A DNA stretch of 64,000 nucleotides, taken from contig JACGCN010000001.1 in NCBI GenBank assembly GCA_014905825.1, positions 2,108,001 to 2,172,000 of the forward strand, written 5' to 3'. The first letter of the stretch is position 1. Each line of letters opens with the position of its first letter. This document shows positions 46,793 to 58,172 of the stretch, one piece after another. The notes below the pieces were generated by a model that saw only the letters and a list, made by a program, of their open reading frames with translations, had not been told where the DNA came from and made no database searches. A program made the position numbers and the translations under genes. This stretch comes from Lyophyllum atratum. Taxonomy: Eukaryota > Basidiomycota > Agaricomycetes > Agaricales > Lyophyllaceae.

Positions 46793-48345
46793 TCATGACC
46801 CAACACTCCCAGCAATGCTACCTACTGATCCTCCATCAACGCTGCTGCTGGGTCTATGTCCCTTCCCGCCACCGGGTGGCAGCGCGAGTTCAGGAAAAAG
46901 CTCCAACAGCAGCAGGTCGAGTAAGAATAGCACGAGGTGCATGTTGCAAGGGGCGCTGCTGAGTGGGTCGAGTGCCGCGTCGAGCGTCTTTGAAGGGTCG
47001 GGGCCGAGGAGCAGAGGCAGGAGACGCGTAGCTGGTGAAGCTGGTGTTAGCAGTTTCTAGCGACACAAAGTGATGGACGCACCGAGAGCACCGCTGGGCC
47101 GCCACGCGATGAAGCTTGCGCGGATCTCGGCCTGTTCTTCAGGAGTGGGAATGATAGGTTGGGGGCCGGGGTAGCCGTTGGGGAAGAGTGTGCGTTTAGC
47201 GGTACGCGTGGTGGAGAGGATGAAGGCGGGGGAGAGCTGCATTTTCACGAGATGTGGAAGGAGGCTGTGTGCGTGCTGAGAGGTTAGCTTTGACTTGAGT
47301 GAAGAGAAAGACGGACGCACCGGTCAAGGAAGGAAGAAGAAAAGTCAGCCAGCAAGCGAGTAGTGGTAAAAAGGGTGGTAGAGGCCACGCGGTCTTGGAG
47401 AGTCAGTATCTCACAGAGCATGATGAGTGGTGGGTGCGCATAGTTCTGGGGCGGGGAGGACGGGAGGGATGAAATCGGAGAGGCAGTTGGTTGGAATTTG
47501 TTGACGCGCTTGATGGTGCTCACGGTCTGCTTGTAGGCATGGATGAGCGCGAGACATGCACCTGATATTGCCTGAATAGCGGACAAAACAAGAACGATGA
47601 TGGTATGGAAAGAAAATCCATTGTTCGACGGGGGTGACGGTGAGCGGGGTGGTTCTGGGGGCTAGATGGACATGAGTAGACGAGTGGGTTCAAAACGACT
47701 GGCACTTGCCTGGTGCTGAAGTTGAAGTAGGTCGAGAATTGACTTCTGTATGAACCAGGGTTGTGTTATCTTGGGAATAACATCGTTAAGAAGGACTTTG
47801 AGGATGATCTCGCGGACAATGAAGCGTTCTGCATCTGGCTGGTAGTCTTCGTTGGGGAGACAAACTTTGAGAATGTGGTCGACTAGCTGGCGAAAGTACT
47901 CGGTGTCGAGGCGGCCATCCGCAGATATAGCCATGTGTGGCTGTAGCTGGTGGAAGAGCTGGGGCAGAGAGGCAGCACCGCCAGAGGCATAGGAGGTGGA
48001 GAGTTTATGGTGTGCATTGCGGTAGTCGCGATAGTGCTGGGTAACGATGGCGGGGATGTGGCACAGCAGCAATGGGTCGAGAGGGACGGCGTGAAGGCGG
48101 GCGTCGAGCTGTGTGACGACGGTGGCGACGATGCGAGTTATCTCGGGCAAAAATTGTTTGTCGTAGCGCGTGATCTTGGACCACCAGGGAACGATGAAGG
48201 CGCGCAGAGCGAGGGCTATGAAGTCATAGAGCTCGGCGGAGAGGTCAGAGTCGGCTACGAGAGGCGGAAGGGCAGCGTCGGGGGGCAGTGCGGGGAACAG
48301 CAGGCGGTGTGCGAGGGGACGGGTGCGGGCCGACGCGATGGACAT
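46793..48345 (-). CDS. PXA-domain protein (Mdm1/SNX13-like N-terminal module)
   Basis: Carries the PX-associated (PXA) domain found in sorting nexins and Mdm1-type lipid-contact proteins, but no PX or RGS part is visible. The start at 48345 is MSIASARTRPLAHRLLFPAL; the codon at 48360 is TTG. The PXA region has ELYDFIALALRAFIVPWWSK, ITRYDKQFLPEITRIVATVV, LCHIPAIVTQHYRDYRNAHH and EYFRQLVDHILKVCLPNEDY. A later hydrophobic helix (IIVLVLSAIQAISGACLALI) could anchor it. The end contains helices such as LDAALDPLSSAPCNMHLVLF and a Ser/Gly-rich tail. Four short introns. It starts 70 bp from a divergent gene. A role in membrane contact or endosomal traffic is inferred. Confidence 0.82.
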
Positions 48346-48415
48346 GGAGCGGATGAACAAAGCGTGAGCCGAGCCGACGCCGAGCCGATTACGCTCTCAC
48401 TTGCCTCCTGCGTCC

Positions 48416-49285
48416 ATGAGAGACCAGGCCGGTCTGTCGCGGACGACGCTCATCATCGTCGTCGTCTGCGCCTCACTAGCTGGTCTCCTCGTCGTCGCCC
48501 TCGCCGTCAAGCTCCTCCGTTCAGCAACTCGCCGTCCAGCTGCCCCACTGCCGCCCATGCAACCACTCGCCCACCATCGCATCACAAAATTCGAGACTCT
48601 TTACGACACCCCGCTTCTACGGAACAACAGTCGCTCACCAAGCACCATCCCCTCGTTATACAGCCCCAGCACCCCTGACGGCCTTGGCCCCCCGCGCCTC
48701 CCCATCCCCGCCTTCCCCAGCTCCTCCTCCCTCCATTCTTCAGACTCAAACCTGCCGTCGCCTTCTCGCGCCTCTTCGCGTTCCCGACGGATACACCCCC
48801 CGCCTCGCCCTCTATCCACCGCTTCTGTCATTTCCAACGGAAACCCCGCCCTCTCAAGAAGTGCGAGCCGTAACACCATCCGCGGCGTCCCCCACTCTCC
48901 CCACGGCCAGGTCCAAATCATTCTCCCTACGCCACTCGCTCCCAGTCTCCAGCGTCCCCTTAGCCTACGAGGCCACATCATCGAACCTGACCGCTTGAGC
49001 CTTGTCGACAAATGGATTCCTGTCGGACGCGATGACTACAACCCTTCAAATAATAGTGTGTCTTCTCATGTCGCTGGCTCCCTGTTTGAACCCTCATCCT
49101 TGCTTTTTTCAGCGAGCGCCGCTTCAACGCCACGAGCCTCTCGCCGACTCTCGTCAACGCCATCCACGTCCCCGTCGTCCTACTCTTACTTCCAATACCA
49201 CTCTCCGCCCCCGCCCGTCCCCCGACTTCCCTCGCTTGATCACGCTCCGACTCCCATTGACGGAACAAGCCCGAGCCCCCGGTAG
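48416..49285 (+). CDS. Single-pass membrane protein, Ser/Pro-rich cytosolic tail
   Basis: No known family. The first ATG in frame is 48416, giving MRDQAGLSRTTLIIVVVCAS, then LAGLLVVALAVKLL, which is one N-terminal membrane helix followed by Arg-rich residues. The rest is disordered in appearance: Ser/Pro/Arg-rich with RITKFETLYDTPLL and LVDKWIPVGRDDYNP as the only more ordered stretches. A GT/AG pair at about 49053-49111 could be a small intron whose length is a multiple of three, so the frame is the same either way. It shares a very short divergent promoter (70 bp) with the PXA protein. Confidence 0.65.
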   Translation: MRDQAGLSRTTLIIVVVCASLAGLLVVALAVKLLRSATRRPAAPLPPMQPLAHHRITKFETLYDTPLLRNNSRSPSTIPSLYSPSTPDGLGPPRLPIPAFPSSSSLHSSDSNLPSPSRASSRSRRIHPPPRPLSTASVISNGNPALSRSASRNTIRGVPHSPHGQVQIILPTPLAPSLQRPLSLRGHIIEPDRLSLVDKWIPVGRDDYNPSNNSVSSHVAGSLFEPSSLLFSASAASTPRASRRLSSTPSTSPSSYSYFQYHSPPPPVPRLPSLDHAPTPIDGTSPSPR

Positions 49286-49734
49286 CGACCGCAGCGCAAC
49301 ACCTTCACACCTCCTTGGCCTTACCATGGTACATTAGGTCTACTAGTTCGCCTCGTACCCGTCCACTCGTTCCTCACGACGCCATACCCTTCTTGATTTA
49401 CGTACTAAGACCCACTGACATAGACGTCCTTTGTGTATAAAGTTGCGCTATTTTCTGCCTAGCATATCGACCGCATACGGAAATCGAATCCCTGTAAGTA
49501 CGTCAAGCTGCATTCATGTATCTCCAGAAACAAGGGTGAGACGTCAGACGTGTTCATTAAATCAATTGTCAAGCAGATCATTGACACTTCATCAAGAACA
49601 AGGTAACGGGCCCTGATGAAATTCGGCCCGGAACCCTAGACGATCATGACGTACCCATAAATTGTTAATCGCACATGAAGGATGTAGACCGGTGACCGTT
49701 CCCTCTATGAGACAAGCCTCGATAGAGGGACCGG
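49286..49734. other. Intergenic region, no gene seen
   Basis: Between the membrane protein and the inverted repeat. Small open frames only; nothing recognised. Confidence 0.35.
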
Positions 49735-49842
49735 GAAAGCTGAGTGTAAATTACCGTATGACTGCAACTTGATCGAAAAAGCTGTCTCCGAGATGACCGA
49801 CTCGTTCTTCTGGTAAATGACCCAATTGGGAATAAGCAGTGA
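49735..49842 (-). repeat. Inverted repeat, left arm, with coding-like frame
   Basis: About 108 bp that match the reverse complement of 50166-50273 at roughly 90 percent identity (counted by eye). Read on the minus strand it encodes LIPNWVIYQKNESVISETAF followed by SIKLQS, a peptide nearly the same as that of the right arm. Similarity continues weakly beyond the arm. Confidence 0.85.
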
Positions 49843-50165
49843 TTCGACCCATGTCGTGGTCGACGTTCGCAACGATAACCTATATCTTATCTGGCATTGG
49901 CCCTGATGACAAGGAATCATGTACCCACTGTTACTTGAACATCTCAATAGACTTCGTTCCCTTTCTGACACCGAGAGACGCGACCTTGTGATTGCTCGAT
50001 ACCAGAAGCAAAATTACCTGAATACCTCAAAGAACCCGGCAACAACACTAAATATTCGCTTTTCGACGTCCCCAGGAATGTTTAACTTGCAGACTGAGCA
50101 GTGAAAACGATGTATTCATGGTTGAATGAGGCTCGACGACGACGTGGTGAACGTTGAGCACACTT
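49843..50165. other. Spacer between inverted arms
   Basis: About 320 bp between the two arms. It holds a plus-strand open frame (49919-50104, 61 codons) of unknown merit, and the upstream parts of the arms (STTTW in both directions). Confidence 0.4.
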
Positions 50166-50273
50166 TCACCGCTTATTCCCGATTGGGTCATTTACCAGAA
50201 GAACAATCCGATCATCTCGGAGACAGCTTTTTCGATCAAGTTGCAGTCACTCAGTAATTTAAGCTCAGCTTCA
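50166..50273 (+). repeat. Inverted repeat, right arm, with coding-like frame
   Basis: Partner of 49735-49842. On the plus strand it encodes LIPDWVIYQKNNPIISETAF, then SIKLQSLSNLSSASPV, running on to a stop near 50315. A TGA interrupts the same frame shortly upstream, so this is a fragment or begins after an intron. Confidence 0.85.
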
Positions 50274-50416
50274 CCAGTCGTTATATCGCAGGCGGCAGAC
50301 TTGTCTTCATTATAACGGCTGGTCACGAGTCTATGAAGGATGCACGAGAAAGTACGTATTCATTCATACCAATGTGAAAAATACAACATGGATCCGCACA
50401 CCCTCCCTGTCATTTA

Positions 50417-52506
50417 TCATAATCCCTGAGCAACCAATTCGCCGAGGAAACGCTGGACATCTGTGTTCAGACCCACACGCCCATATTCTATCCAGGCGCC
50501 TTGGAACTCCCCCGAAGCAAATTTATTTTCAAAGCGCACGCCAGCTGCGTGAAGTTCCCGCAGTTTCTTTTCGTTTCCACTCAAAGACTTGAGGTACACA
50601 CGCTGCTTGGTCTGGGGATCGCATTAAGAGAGTCTGTGTAGCCATCTGGCATAGCAAGGCAGCGCACCTGTATAGAGAGCCGTTCAAATTCGACCGGCGT
50701 AAGCGCTCGCACAGATACCGGCTTATAGGTGCCCAAATGGTAAAATCGTAGCTTTCGACGAACGATGATTTCTTGTAGACCGGTCATGTGATTCTCTATG
50801 TCGAAGGGAGAAGCAAGAAACCCCCGTTTCTTTGAACCGAGCTGCTGCATGGGAACGATTTCGAAGCAAAATTGTGTGTCGTGCAGGTTGAAGACCAATT
50901 CCTCGAGTTTCACAGATATTTTTACCGGCGGTTTGGGTTGCCTAAATATGTATTAATAAGGACTAAGTGGATTAGTATTTGTCAATTAGCTCACTGTATG
51001 ATACCTGTCTTCATCATTGATCCAATGTTAGCATACACAGTTCTGGCCATGTACCGAAGTGATACTCACCTTCACCGCATTTTTCAGCTTCTTTTTCGGA
51101 GAACTTTTGAGCTGATAGACACACGGCATGTCTGTTGATTGAGTGATGCTTGTGAACGCCTTTGGTGGGAAAGTAGCGTTAGACAATGTATTGGGCATAC
51201 GCCGAAACCCACCTCTGTCAGAGGAAGGTCTGCAACAGACAAATTTTCGTCTGAATGCGCTGGGTGTGATTCTACCTCAGAGGGAGGGTCACCCTCAGCA
51301 TTCGTTTTATTCCCCGCTCCGTCAGCTGCGCCTAAGAGAGGACCAGGTTCCGAATTAGATGGCGACACCTCATGTGTGGGGCTAAGGGGAAGACCAGCAG
51401 CTTCAAATATCAATCGATTGAATTCCTCGTTGAAGTCAATCCTACGGAAGTTCATCTGGAGTGCCTCGAGCTCCCCTCTTTGATACATCGAGGGAAGCCC
51501 CAAGTCCTGGGCTGTCTTCTTCACGTGGTTGGACGCTAGTCTGTAGACCTCCTTTTTCATCTGGAAGGTAGATGATTAAATATTTAGACACCATAGTAGT
51601 ACGAGGAGGGTACCTTGGGGGGTAGTTCTTCGAATTCTCCGGCTTTTAGAACTTTTGAGAATGAGGTTTCGTAGGTCCCCAAGTAGAAATAGTTGGGCCC
51701 GCTGTGCCAGATCATCTCGTGAATGCGCTGGTGTCCTTTGGTCCGTTTGAGCTTGTAGTACGGCCTCCGCTCATACTTTCCCTCAGGATTCGCGAAGAAC
51801 ACGTGTTTTGGTTTCACTAAGAAGCCAGCGTTTCGACCGACGTCTTCGAACGATAGCTCATCTCCGACTACTAGCATCCTAAGTCGGAATATTGAGATCC
51901 ATGGTCTCAAAAACCAGTTGTTTATTTCCTTACGTTGCGGATTTTGGAGATTTTAGTCCCTGTGCATACTAATATTAATGAGTTGGATCCTATGTGTCAG
52001 ATGTATGACCGACTTTCTTGGCGATTTTCAGATACTTCCAGGGCCCCTCGTTATTGCCGTGGAATGCGAAAAAAGGGATTACGCGGCATTCGCTATCTGT
52101 ATTAGATATAATCGCATCCTCGGTTTCATCTGAATTTGTTTGCACACTGGGTGTAGCATCGTTCTGCGCATGAGTCGGGTTTACTGGAGCGTGCTGGATG
52201 CAATGGAAAGAATGGTCAGATACCTACCCGTCAGAAGTTGTCGCAACTCCTACCGGATGCGTCGAAGATTCAGGAGGCGTATGTGGTGACCGTGGTGCCT
52301 CTCCAGGTTGCATTTCTCGCTGGAGTCCCTCGAGCTCGTCCAGGAGTAGATCGTTCCGAAACTACTCAATCAGGTTGGCATCATGAACTCATCAGCGAGG
52401 ATGAATGTAATTTACTGACCATAGTCTCATCTAGAAGGCGGCGGATGTGTAGGAGCTGGTCGTTTTGCGACTTGACAAGGTCTTGAAGGAGGATAAACTT
52501 TTCCAT
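50417..52506 (-). CDS. DUF6697-like basidiomycete protein with two YLGTY modules
   Basis: Looks like the Agaricomycete DUF6697 group, whose function is unknown. The start at 52506 gives a helical N-terminus, MEKFILLQDLVKSQNDQLLH, then FRNDLLLDELEGLQREMQPG. The first module has VGDELSFEDVGRNAGFLVKP, RPYYKLKRTKGHQRIHEMIW and the motif NYFYLGTYE. A linker (MKKEVYRLASNHVKKTAQDL, then a Ser/Glu-rich part) leads to a second, similar module with FNLHDTQFCFEIVPMQQLGS and RKLRFYHLGTYKPVSVRALT. It ends FQGAWIEYGRVGLNTDVQRF, LGELVAQGL at 50417. About eight introns; not all borders are certain. The YLGTY motif with following Leu and Glu residues suggested the family. Confidence 0.65.
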
Positions 52507-53086
52507 TCGAACTTCAGGCAATCGAAGTGGTTTATGGTAGAAGAGCACGAATTGCTGGCCTGGGTATGGTGGTTAGGCGCAGGCAGAAGTGCGCCTCGTG
52601 TCATTGGTGCTGTACAACTGTGAGTAGCTCTTCACGTGTAATAGACGCTGGATGGATCAACTTACTACCTCACTTCTTTAGGTTCCAGCGTCGTGATTGC
52701 CATGGCACTGCACAATGATATAGTTGGTCAGAATCCTTGAGCAGCCTAGAACCCAATGCCCACAGACGTACCAATATCGATTTCGGACCTTGCAAGGATC
52801 CTGGCGCAAAAGACCGGTACAGCATGTAGAGGCGCAGATGGTGTTCGTCTAAGATTCACGTTGGCCTGTTAATATTATGGTACGTGTGTGCACAGAGCAT
52901 TTACGAAGTCGTTTCTAACCGTCAAAGCACGGTGAATTGGAACCTAACCTAGTGTCAGGCACATCGAGCGACATGCGGTCCGTATCAACTTGAATAGAAG
53001 ACTCCTGATGGTGTTCGTACATGTGATATTTCCCGGCCTTTCAGGATGTCGTCCTGGTACAACTCACTTGGATTCCATCTTACCCC
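52507..53086. promoter_or_regulatory. Divergent promoter region
   Basis: Lies between the starts of the DUF6697-like gene (-) and the oxygenase (+). It may include an extra 5' part of the oxygenase: an ATG at 53046 opens SSWYNSLGFHLTP, but one frame away from the rest. No other gene seen. Confidence 0.4.
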
Positions 53087-53839
53087 ATGATGGCCATCTC
53101 GCTGGTGTGGAAGCAGCTTGTCCTCCAACATTCGCCCTCTACGCTCGAATTTTTTGGGACATCCATTCTTCAGCTGACCTTCTTTTGGGGCATATCCGCC
53201 TTCTACATATCCCTCCCATACATCTTCCCCGCCTTCTCAGCTCGCCATAAGCTGCAGAAGCAGGAGAAGCAGCCCACACTATCAGAGCTCTGGGACTGCT
53301 TCACAATCGTGTCCCGGAATCAGGTGGTCTCCACTCTGCTGCACATAGGTCTCCTCAATCTCGACCACTTTTTGGGGAGGCCACCATCTTATCGTTTCGA
53401 CACAGTCCTCCCTGGGCCTCTGGAGATCATTCGAGATGTCGCGATAGGTATCTTCCTTCGCGAGATTCTGTTTTATTATATCCACCGCCTTTTCCACCAC
53501 CCTACGCTCTATCCTGTCATTCACAAGGCCCACCACCGCTTCACCGCACCTGTCGCACTCGCTGCCCAGTATGCGAGCATCACAGAGCACATCTTAGCCA
53601 ACATATTGCCCATCTCATTGCCGCTAACGATCATGCACAGCCATATCGTTACGTTCTGGGTTTTCTTGGCGCTAGAGTTGATCGAAACGACGACTGTGCA
53701 TTCCGGATACGACTTCTTCGCCGCGTCTGCGATGAAACACGATTCACACCATGAGAGATTTATGATAAATTTTGGGACCTTTGGATTGTTGGATTGGGTG
53801 CATGGCACGGATGGGAATGGAAAGATGAAGAAGATCTAG
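53087..53839 (+). CDS. Fatty acid hydroxylase/sterol desaturase superfamily protein
   Basis: Membrane di-iron oxygenase of the fatty-acid hydroxylase superfamily, near the C-5 sterol desaturase and C-4 sterol methyl oxidase group; substrate unknown. The three His boxes are present: HRLFHH (after LREILFYYI), HKAHHR, and HDSHHERF near the C-terminus. Membrane helices include STLEFFGTSILQLTFFWGIS, AFYISLPYIFPAF and LANILPISLPLTIMHSHIV. The protein is 250 residues from the ATG at 53087, ending WVHGTDGNGKMKKI. No introns in this part. The reading begins abruptly: upstream sequence from 53046 looks coded in a shifted frame, so the true N-terminus may be about 14 residues longer. Confidence 0.88.
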   Translation: MMAISLVWKQLVLQHSPSTLEFFGTSILQLTFFWGISAFYISLPYIFPAFSARHKLQKQEKQPTLSELWDCFTIVSRNQVVSTLLHIGLLNLDHFLGRPPSYRFDTVLPGPLEIIRDVAIGIFLREILFYYIHRLFHHPTLYPVIHKAHHRFTAPVALAAQYASITEHILANILPISLPLTIMHSHIVTFWVFLALELIETTTVHSGYDFFAASAMKHDSHHERFMINFGTFGLLDWVHGTDGNGKMKKI

Positions 53840-54082
53840 TTGACTGAGTAAAGGATTTAGCACTAGCCTGGCGGACGGGCCTTAAGTATGGTTGACGGCG
53901 TGTGGTCACTGTTGAGGTTGTCCATCAGCTAGATATGGATCGGATGCCGTAATACAACTTTCAAATGCCAGCCGAGTTCGACGCGTTGAATTGTTTGCCT
54001 GACCTCATCGCACTCTATCAATTGATATCTACATACTAACCAGGAATCGTTTTTCATCCTCATATCCCAAACTAGCATCATA
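53840..54082. other. Intergenic region
   Basis: Between the oxygenase and the chromodomain gene. Presumed promoter of the latter. No features seen. Confidence 0.4.
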
Positions 54083-57000
54083 ATGGGAAAGAGAAAGAAG
54101 AGGGTTCTGGAGGAGTCCTCGGAGATCTTCCATGTCGGTGCGTGCTTACCTCGCTGCCGATAGGAAAGCTGGTAATAAACCACCTGCTTCTCGCGCGCAG
54201 AGGTCATAACGAAAGCACGCGTAGCTTCTGCCTCCAGCGACGAAGATGCAACTGATAACGAGGACGAAACGATCAAAAGGAAAGGGAAGAAGAAAGGGAA
54301 GGGCAAAGACAGGGCTGATAAGCCAGCTGCTAGATGGGTGCGTTCTTGTCCAATCTTTTCTTGTCTCGAAAGTGCTTAATCACTACAGGAGTATTATGTC
54401 AAGGTGCCCTTATTCAACACTGCCCCTTTACTTTGTGCTAAACGTTACCTCTAGTGGGCTGGCTATAAGTCAAAATACAATACGTAGGTCGCAATTCAGT
54501 ATGGGGTGAGTAAAGGCACTGAGTTTTTCGGCCTTACGAGGTGGGAGCCCGAGGAAAACGTCGCGGGCTGCCAACGTCTTCTTGCCAGCTTCTGGGAACA
54601 TATCGGGACAGATAATGCAGACTACTTTGTTGGCCATGAAGTCAAAGCAGAACCTCAATGGATCAGTAAGTCAAAGCTCCACAGTTTTCCAAAGAAAGAA
54701 TTGACTGTCCTCTGCTTGCAACAGAAAAAGAAAAAGGTTACTTTAAACGAGAGCATGGCGACGCCAAGGAAAAATTGAGGGCCCAGAGAGAAAGAGACGA
54801 ACGGGAACGTAGCAAGAAATTGGTGAGCTCACGCATGCTTGTGTTATAGCTCCAACTAAGAAAGGGCGCATTTGGAACAGGTCAAGACAAAGATAAAGTC
54901 AGCGTCCACAGATATATCCCGACCGTCTGTAGTGGCAGCATCGTCCACCAAATCCAAATCCCGGACGACTGTAACGACTGTTTCAATTTGCGGCATACAA
55001 TTCCTGAAGCTTTTTGTGTTACAGAGTATGGCCGCATCGGATTCAAGTGATGATTCGGACGACGATAAACCCCTAATAGGGAAACGAAAATTGGGCAAGG
55101 AACCCGAATCGTCGGAAGATGTGAGTTTCTGGCCCTTCTCAGGTGTACTATCCAGTTAATGTCCTCAGGATATCCCGCTCATCAAGATTCCTGCTCGAAA
55201 GATGATGAAAACTGATTCTTCAACCCGTGTCGTCACCGATCCCGATCCAAACAAGGTGCGTACCCTCGCCTCCCCTTTTTAAAAACTTGTGTAATGACAT
55301 AACGGTGTTAGCCCAAGCAGGCCGCCGTTGCAGAGGTATTTCATCATCCTGTCCTTGGTAATTATCTGCTGACCATTTCGACAGCGCGAGCGGGCGACAT
55401 CCCTTTTTTCGGAACCATCGCCTGAGCAGTCACCCGCGAATAAGATACCTCGACCACTGCCTCCGCCTCCACCGCCAAGATCCCAGCCATCGTCAGCGAA
55501 AAGCACCCCCACTATCACTGCAAGTATTCCACGACGTCAGCCCAATCCCCACGCCAGGATCGCTGAAATGGTGCCAGAGAACATCGCCTCAGGAAGTGGA
55601 ATTTCTACGAAGCAACGGCTTGCCCAGGGTGCGCTGGCTCCCACACGACCGAAATCTATCCCCCTTCCCGCTCCAAAGCAAAGACCTCCCGTGCCACCTG
55701 TTAGAACCAGTTCCGCTAATATGATGAACCTTAATTTCAAGCCGAAAACACCATCAACCCCGATGCTAAGTGTTGGTGGTCCCCTTGGAATGAATGACAA
55801 CAGGAGTCCCATCACCCCGCATGCTTCATTCGGCGGTAGAGAGCCTACATTGGCAGCATTAAACGCACCTTTATCTCCCATAACACAAGATTTGCAGCTT
55901 CACCAGGCTCCAGCGCCTGCTCAAGACTACATTATGCACGAATATGACGATGCAATGGGATACATCAACCCTTCTGTAGCGACGACAAGGTTTATTTTCC
56001 GTCACTCATGAGCCATATATCATTCAGAGGCTGATATAATCCCAAAGACCAATGCAATCCCGATATACTGCGACCCCGCAAACGGTTGAACAATTCCTAC
56101 AGAGCGCAATGCCACCTGGGTGAGTTCAGCAACTTGAGATGCCACTTGTTATAACCTCTTCCTCTTATTACACAGTCTTGCCGCGCCTCTAACGTGACTG
56201 TTTCTATCTTTTGAAATCTGTCATTGTCTGATTTATCGATATAGGCCCGCTTTGGAGCAAGCTTTTGAACCACTACCGCCAAGATCCCTCGCGCCGAGGA
56301 AACCTCTTCCACAAAAGTAGGTTTATTAAATCGTCATTTATCACCTCTGATATCTCGCCAGGATTCCGAAGAAGTGGACGTGGTCTGGCGGAGTATTCAC
56401 GGAAGCCAAAACCTCTGAACCCGTTTTCAATGTCACCTTTGTCGACGCTACGGAACCTGTACACGGAGGAATGCCGTTCAGTGTGGCGCTAGCTCAGGTG
56501 GAACACCTTGACTTTACAAGCTTTCATGATGCCGTTGATCTTGACGCCATCATATCGGCATGCAAAGGCGTGCACCAATTTGCTAGGCTAGAGCCGAAGG
56601 AAAGCCAGGACATCCGACCCTTACAGATATTCAGTACCTACATGGTGAAGATGCAAAAGGTATGTACTCCCAAGCCTATTTTCTGCCTTCCTTGCCAATG
56701 CTTTGTTAGATTGTTCTACTCCCCATATCCCTTGACAACACTGTCGTTGCGCACATCTTCTTCTTCCACCACAGTACCGCAATTCCGGCGCGTCGATTCA
56801 AAGCACCATTTGCGCTCCAGAGGCCAGGGTCTTTGGTTGCTGCCCTGGTGCCATGGACTCTGATGTCGGCTCAACTTTCAAAACATTCACGCAAACCACC
56901 AAGTACCTATCTTCCATTTAAGGCCGAGATGGAGCCTATCATGAAGGAGGAGCGATGGGAGCGAACGATACGAACAAAGTCTACATACCACCACGCGCTC

Positions 57001-58101
57001 CGCGTTTTAAAATTCCCCAAGTGGCTGCACGATTTCATGTCTGAGGAAGGGCGCGAGCGGACATTTTATATCTGGTCGGAACCTGGTGACGGTACGAAGA
57101 GGAAGCCTGGTATGGAGACACACTTGCTGCTCGCGATCATGGAACAATGCGGCGCTAAGAAACCTCGTCACAACCTTGCTGATACGCGTGTCATATTCGT
57201 GCATGTCGGTGCCATCCGCACGCTCTATCGACTTTCTGGTTTCCAGGACATCTGTTCCACCTCACTCCACATCCAATTCTATACCTATGGCACTCACGAA
57301 AGTGTCCCACCTGAGTATTGGGGGGTGCGCGAAATCTATCCTTGCGGTGAGTTGCAAATTTTTCTCCTATGGGATGTTCTGACGGCATAGAAATGCAGGC
57401 GGTATTGTCACTTTTACTCCAAGCGCAATCCTTGATGATCCCATCGGTGTGCTCCATCGTATCCAACAAGTCCACAGCCATCCTTTGTGGGAGTGTTACA
57501 TCCTGCCGTCGACTCTTGGAATGATCGCGAAAATGTACTGCCAGAACGAAAGTGACGACCCCTTGGGGTTACTTGATAGGTCAGTTCCCTTCCTATCATT
57601 TCTCTGAATCCTGTATCTCACACTTGACCTAGTGGCAAATTCCCGTTTGTTGGGCTCCTGGATGCAATCGAGAATGGTCAGCTTGCGCTGATGACATCTC
57701 CGCCTCGTCATGAACTTTCTCCGACGACGAACACTGATTCCCGGCAAGAATGGCTCCGGCATAATTGGACGCATCGCCCTCAGGGTCATCTGCACACCCT
57801 CCAGTCTGGTATCAACGCTTTCAACACCAGATATGGGAACATACAACAAGCTGAATGGATATCAACGAGCTATACCAATATTTCAAAGGACGTGACGAGC
57901 ATGAGGTGCCAACCCGCCATAATGCAGCACTATCGAAGATATGTTATATTACAGAGCCCTAAGGAGAAGGAAAGCCGCCTGCCGGATGGGGTGAGTTGTC
58001 CAGAGCATGTTGTGTTTTGCAAACTAATGTAACTTTAGCTGGAATGGACAACACTTGCGAAATTTGACTTCAAGGATGACTTCTTTCCAAAGCAAGAATA
58101 G
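54083..58101 (+). CDS. Chromodomain protein with large C-terminal globular region
   Basis: Putative heterochromatin protein. The start is MGKRKKRVLEESSEIFHVEV. The chromodomain is split: FHVEVITKAR looks like the first strand. Then come about 40 charged residues (SSDEDATDNEDETIKRKGKK), and WEYYVKWAGYKSKYN with TWEPEENVAGCQRLLASFWE completes the fold. Aromatic-cage positions are filled by F, W and Y or W. A Ser/Lys/Pro-rich linker of several hundred residues follows. Then comes an ordered C-terminal part with EPVFNVTFVDATEPVHGGMP, HHALRVLKFPKWLHDFMSEE, RVIFVHVGAIRTLYRLSGF, EYWGVREIYPCGGIVTFTP, PLWECYILPSTLGMIAKMY and a final FDFKDDFFPKQE. The stop is at 58099-58101. The C-terminal block resembles nothing I can name; a Chp1-like layout is possible. 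About fifteen introns, some borders approximate. Confidence 0.78.
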
Positions 58102-58172
58102 ATTACACCTGTACATACATTTATATCACACTATGGCGACGCTACGAGCCAAACGCCACATTTTGTACACTA

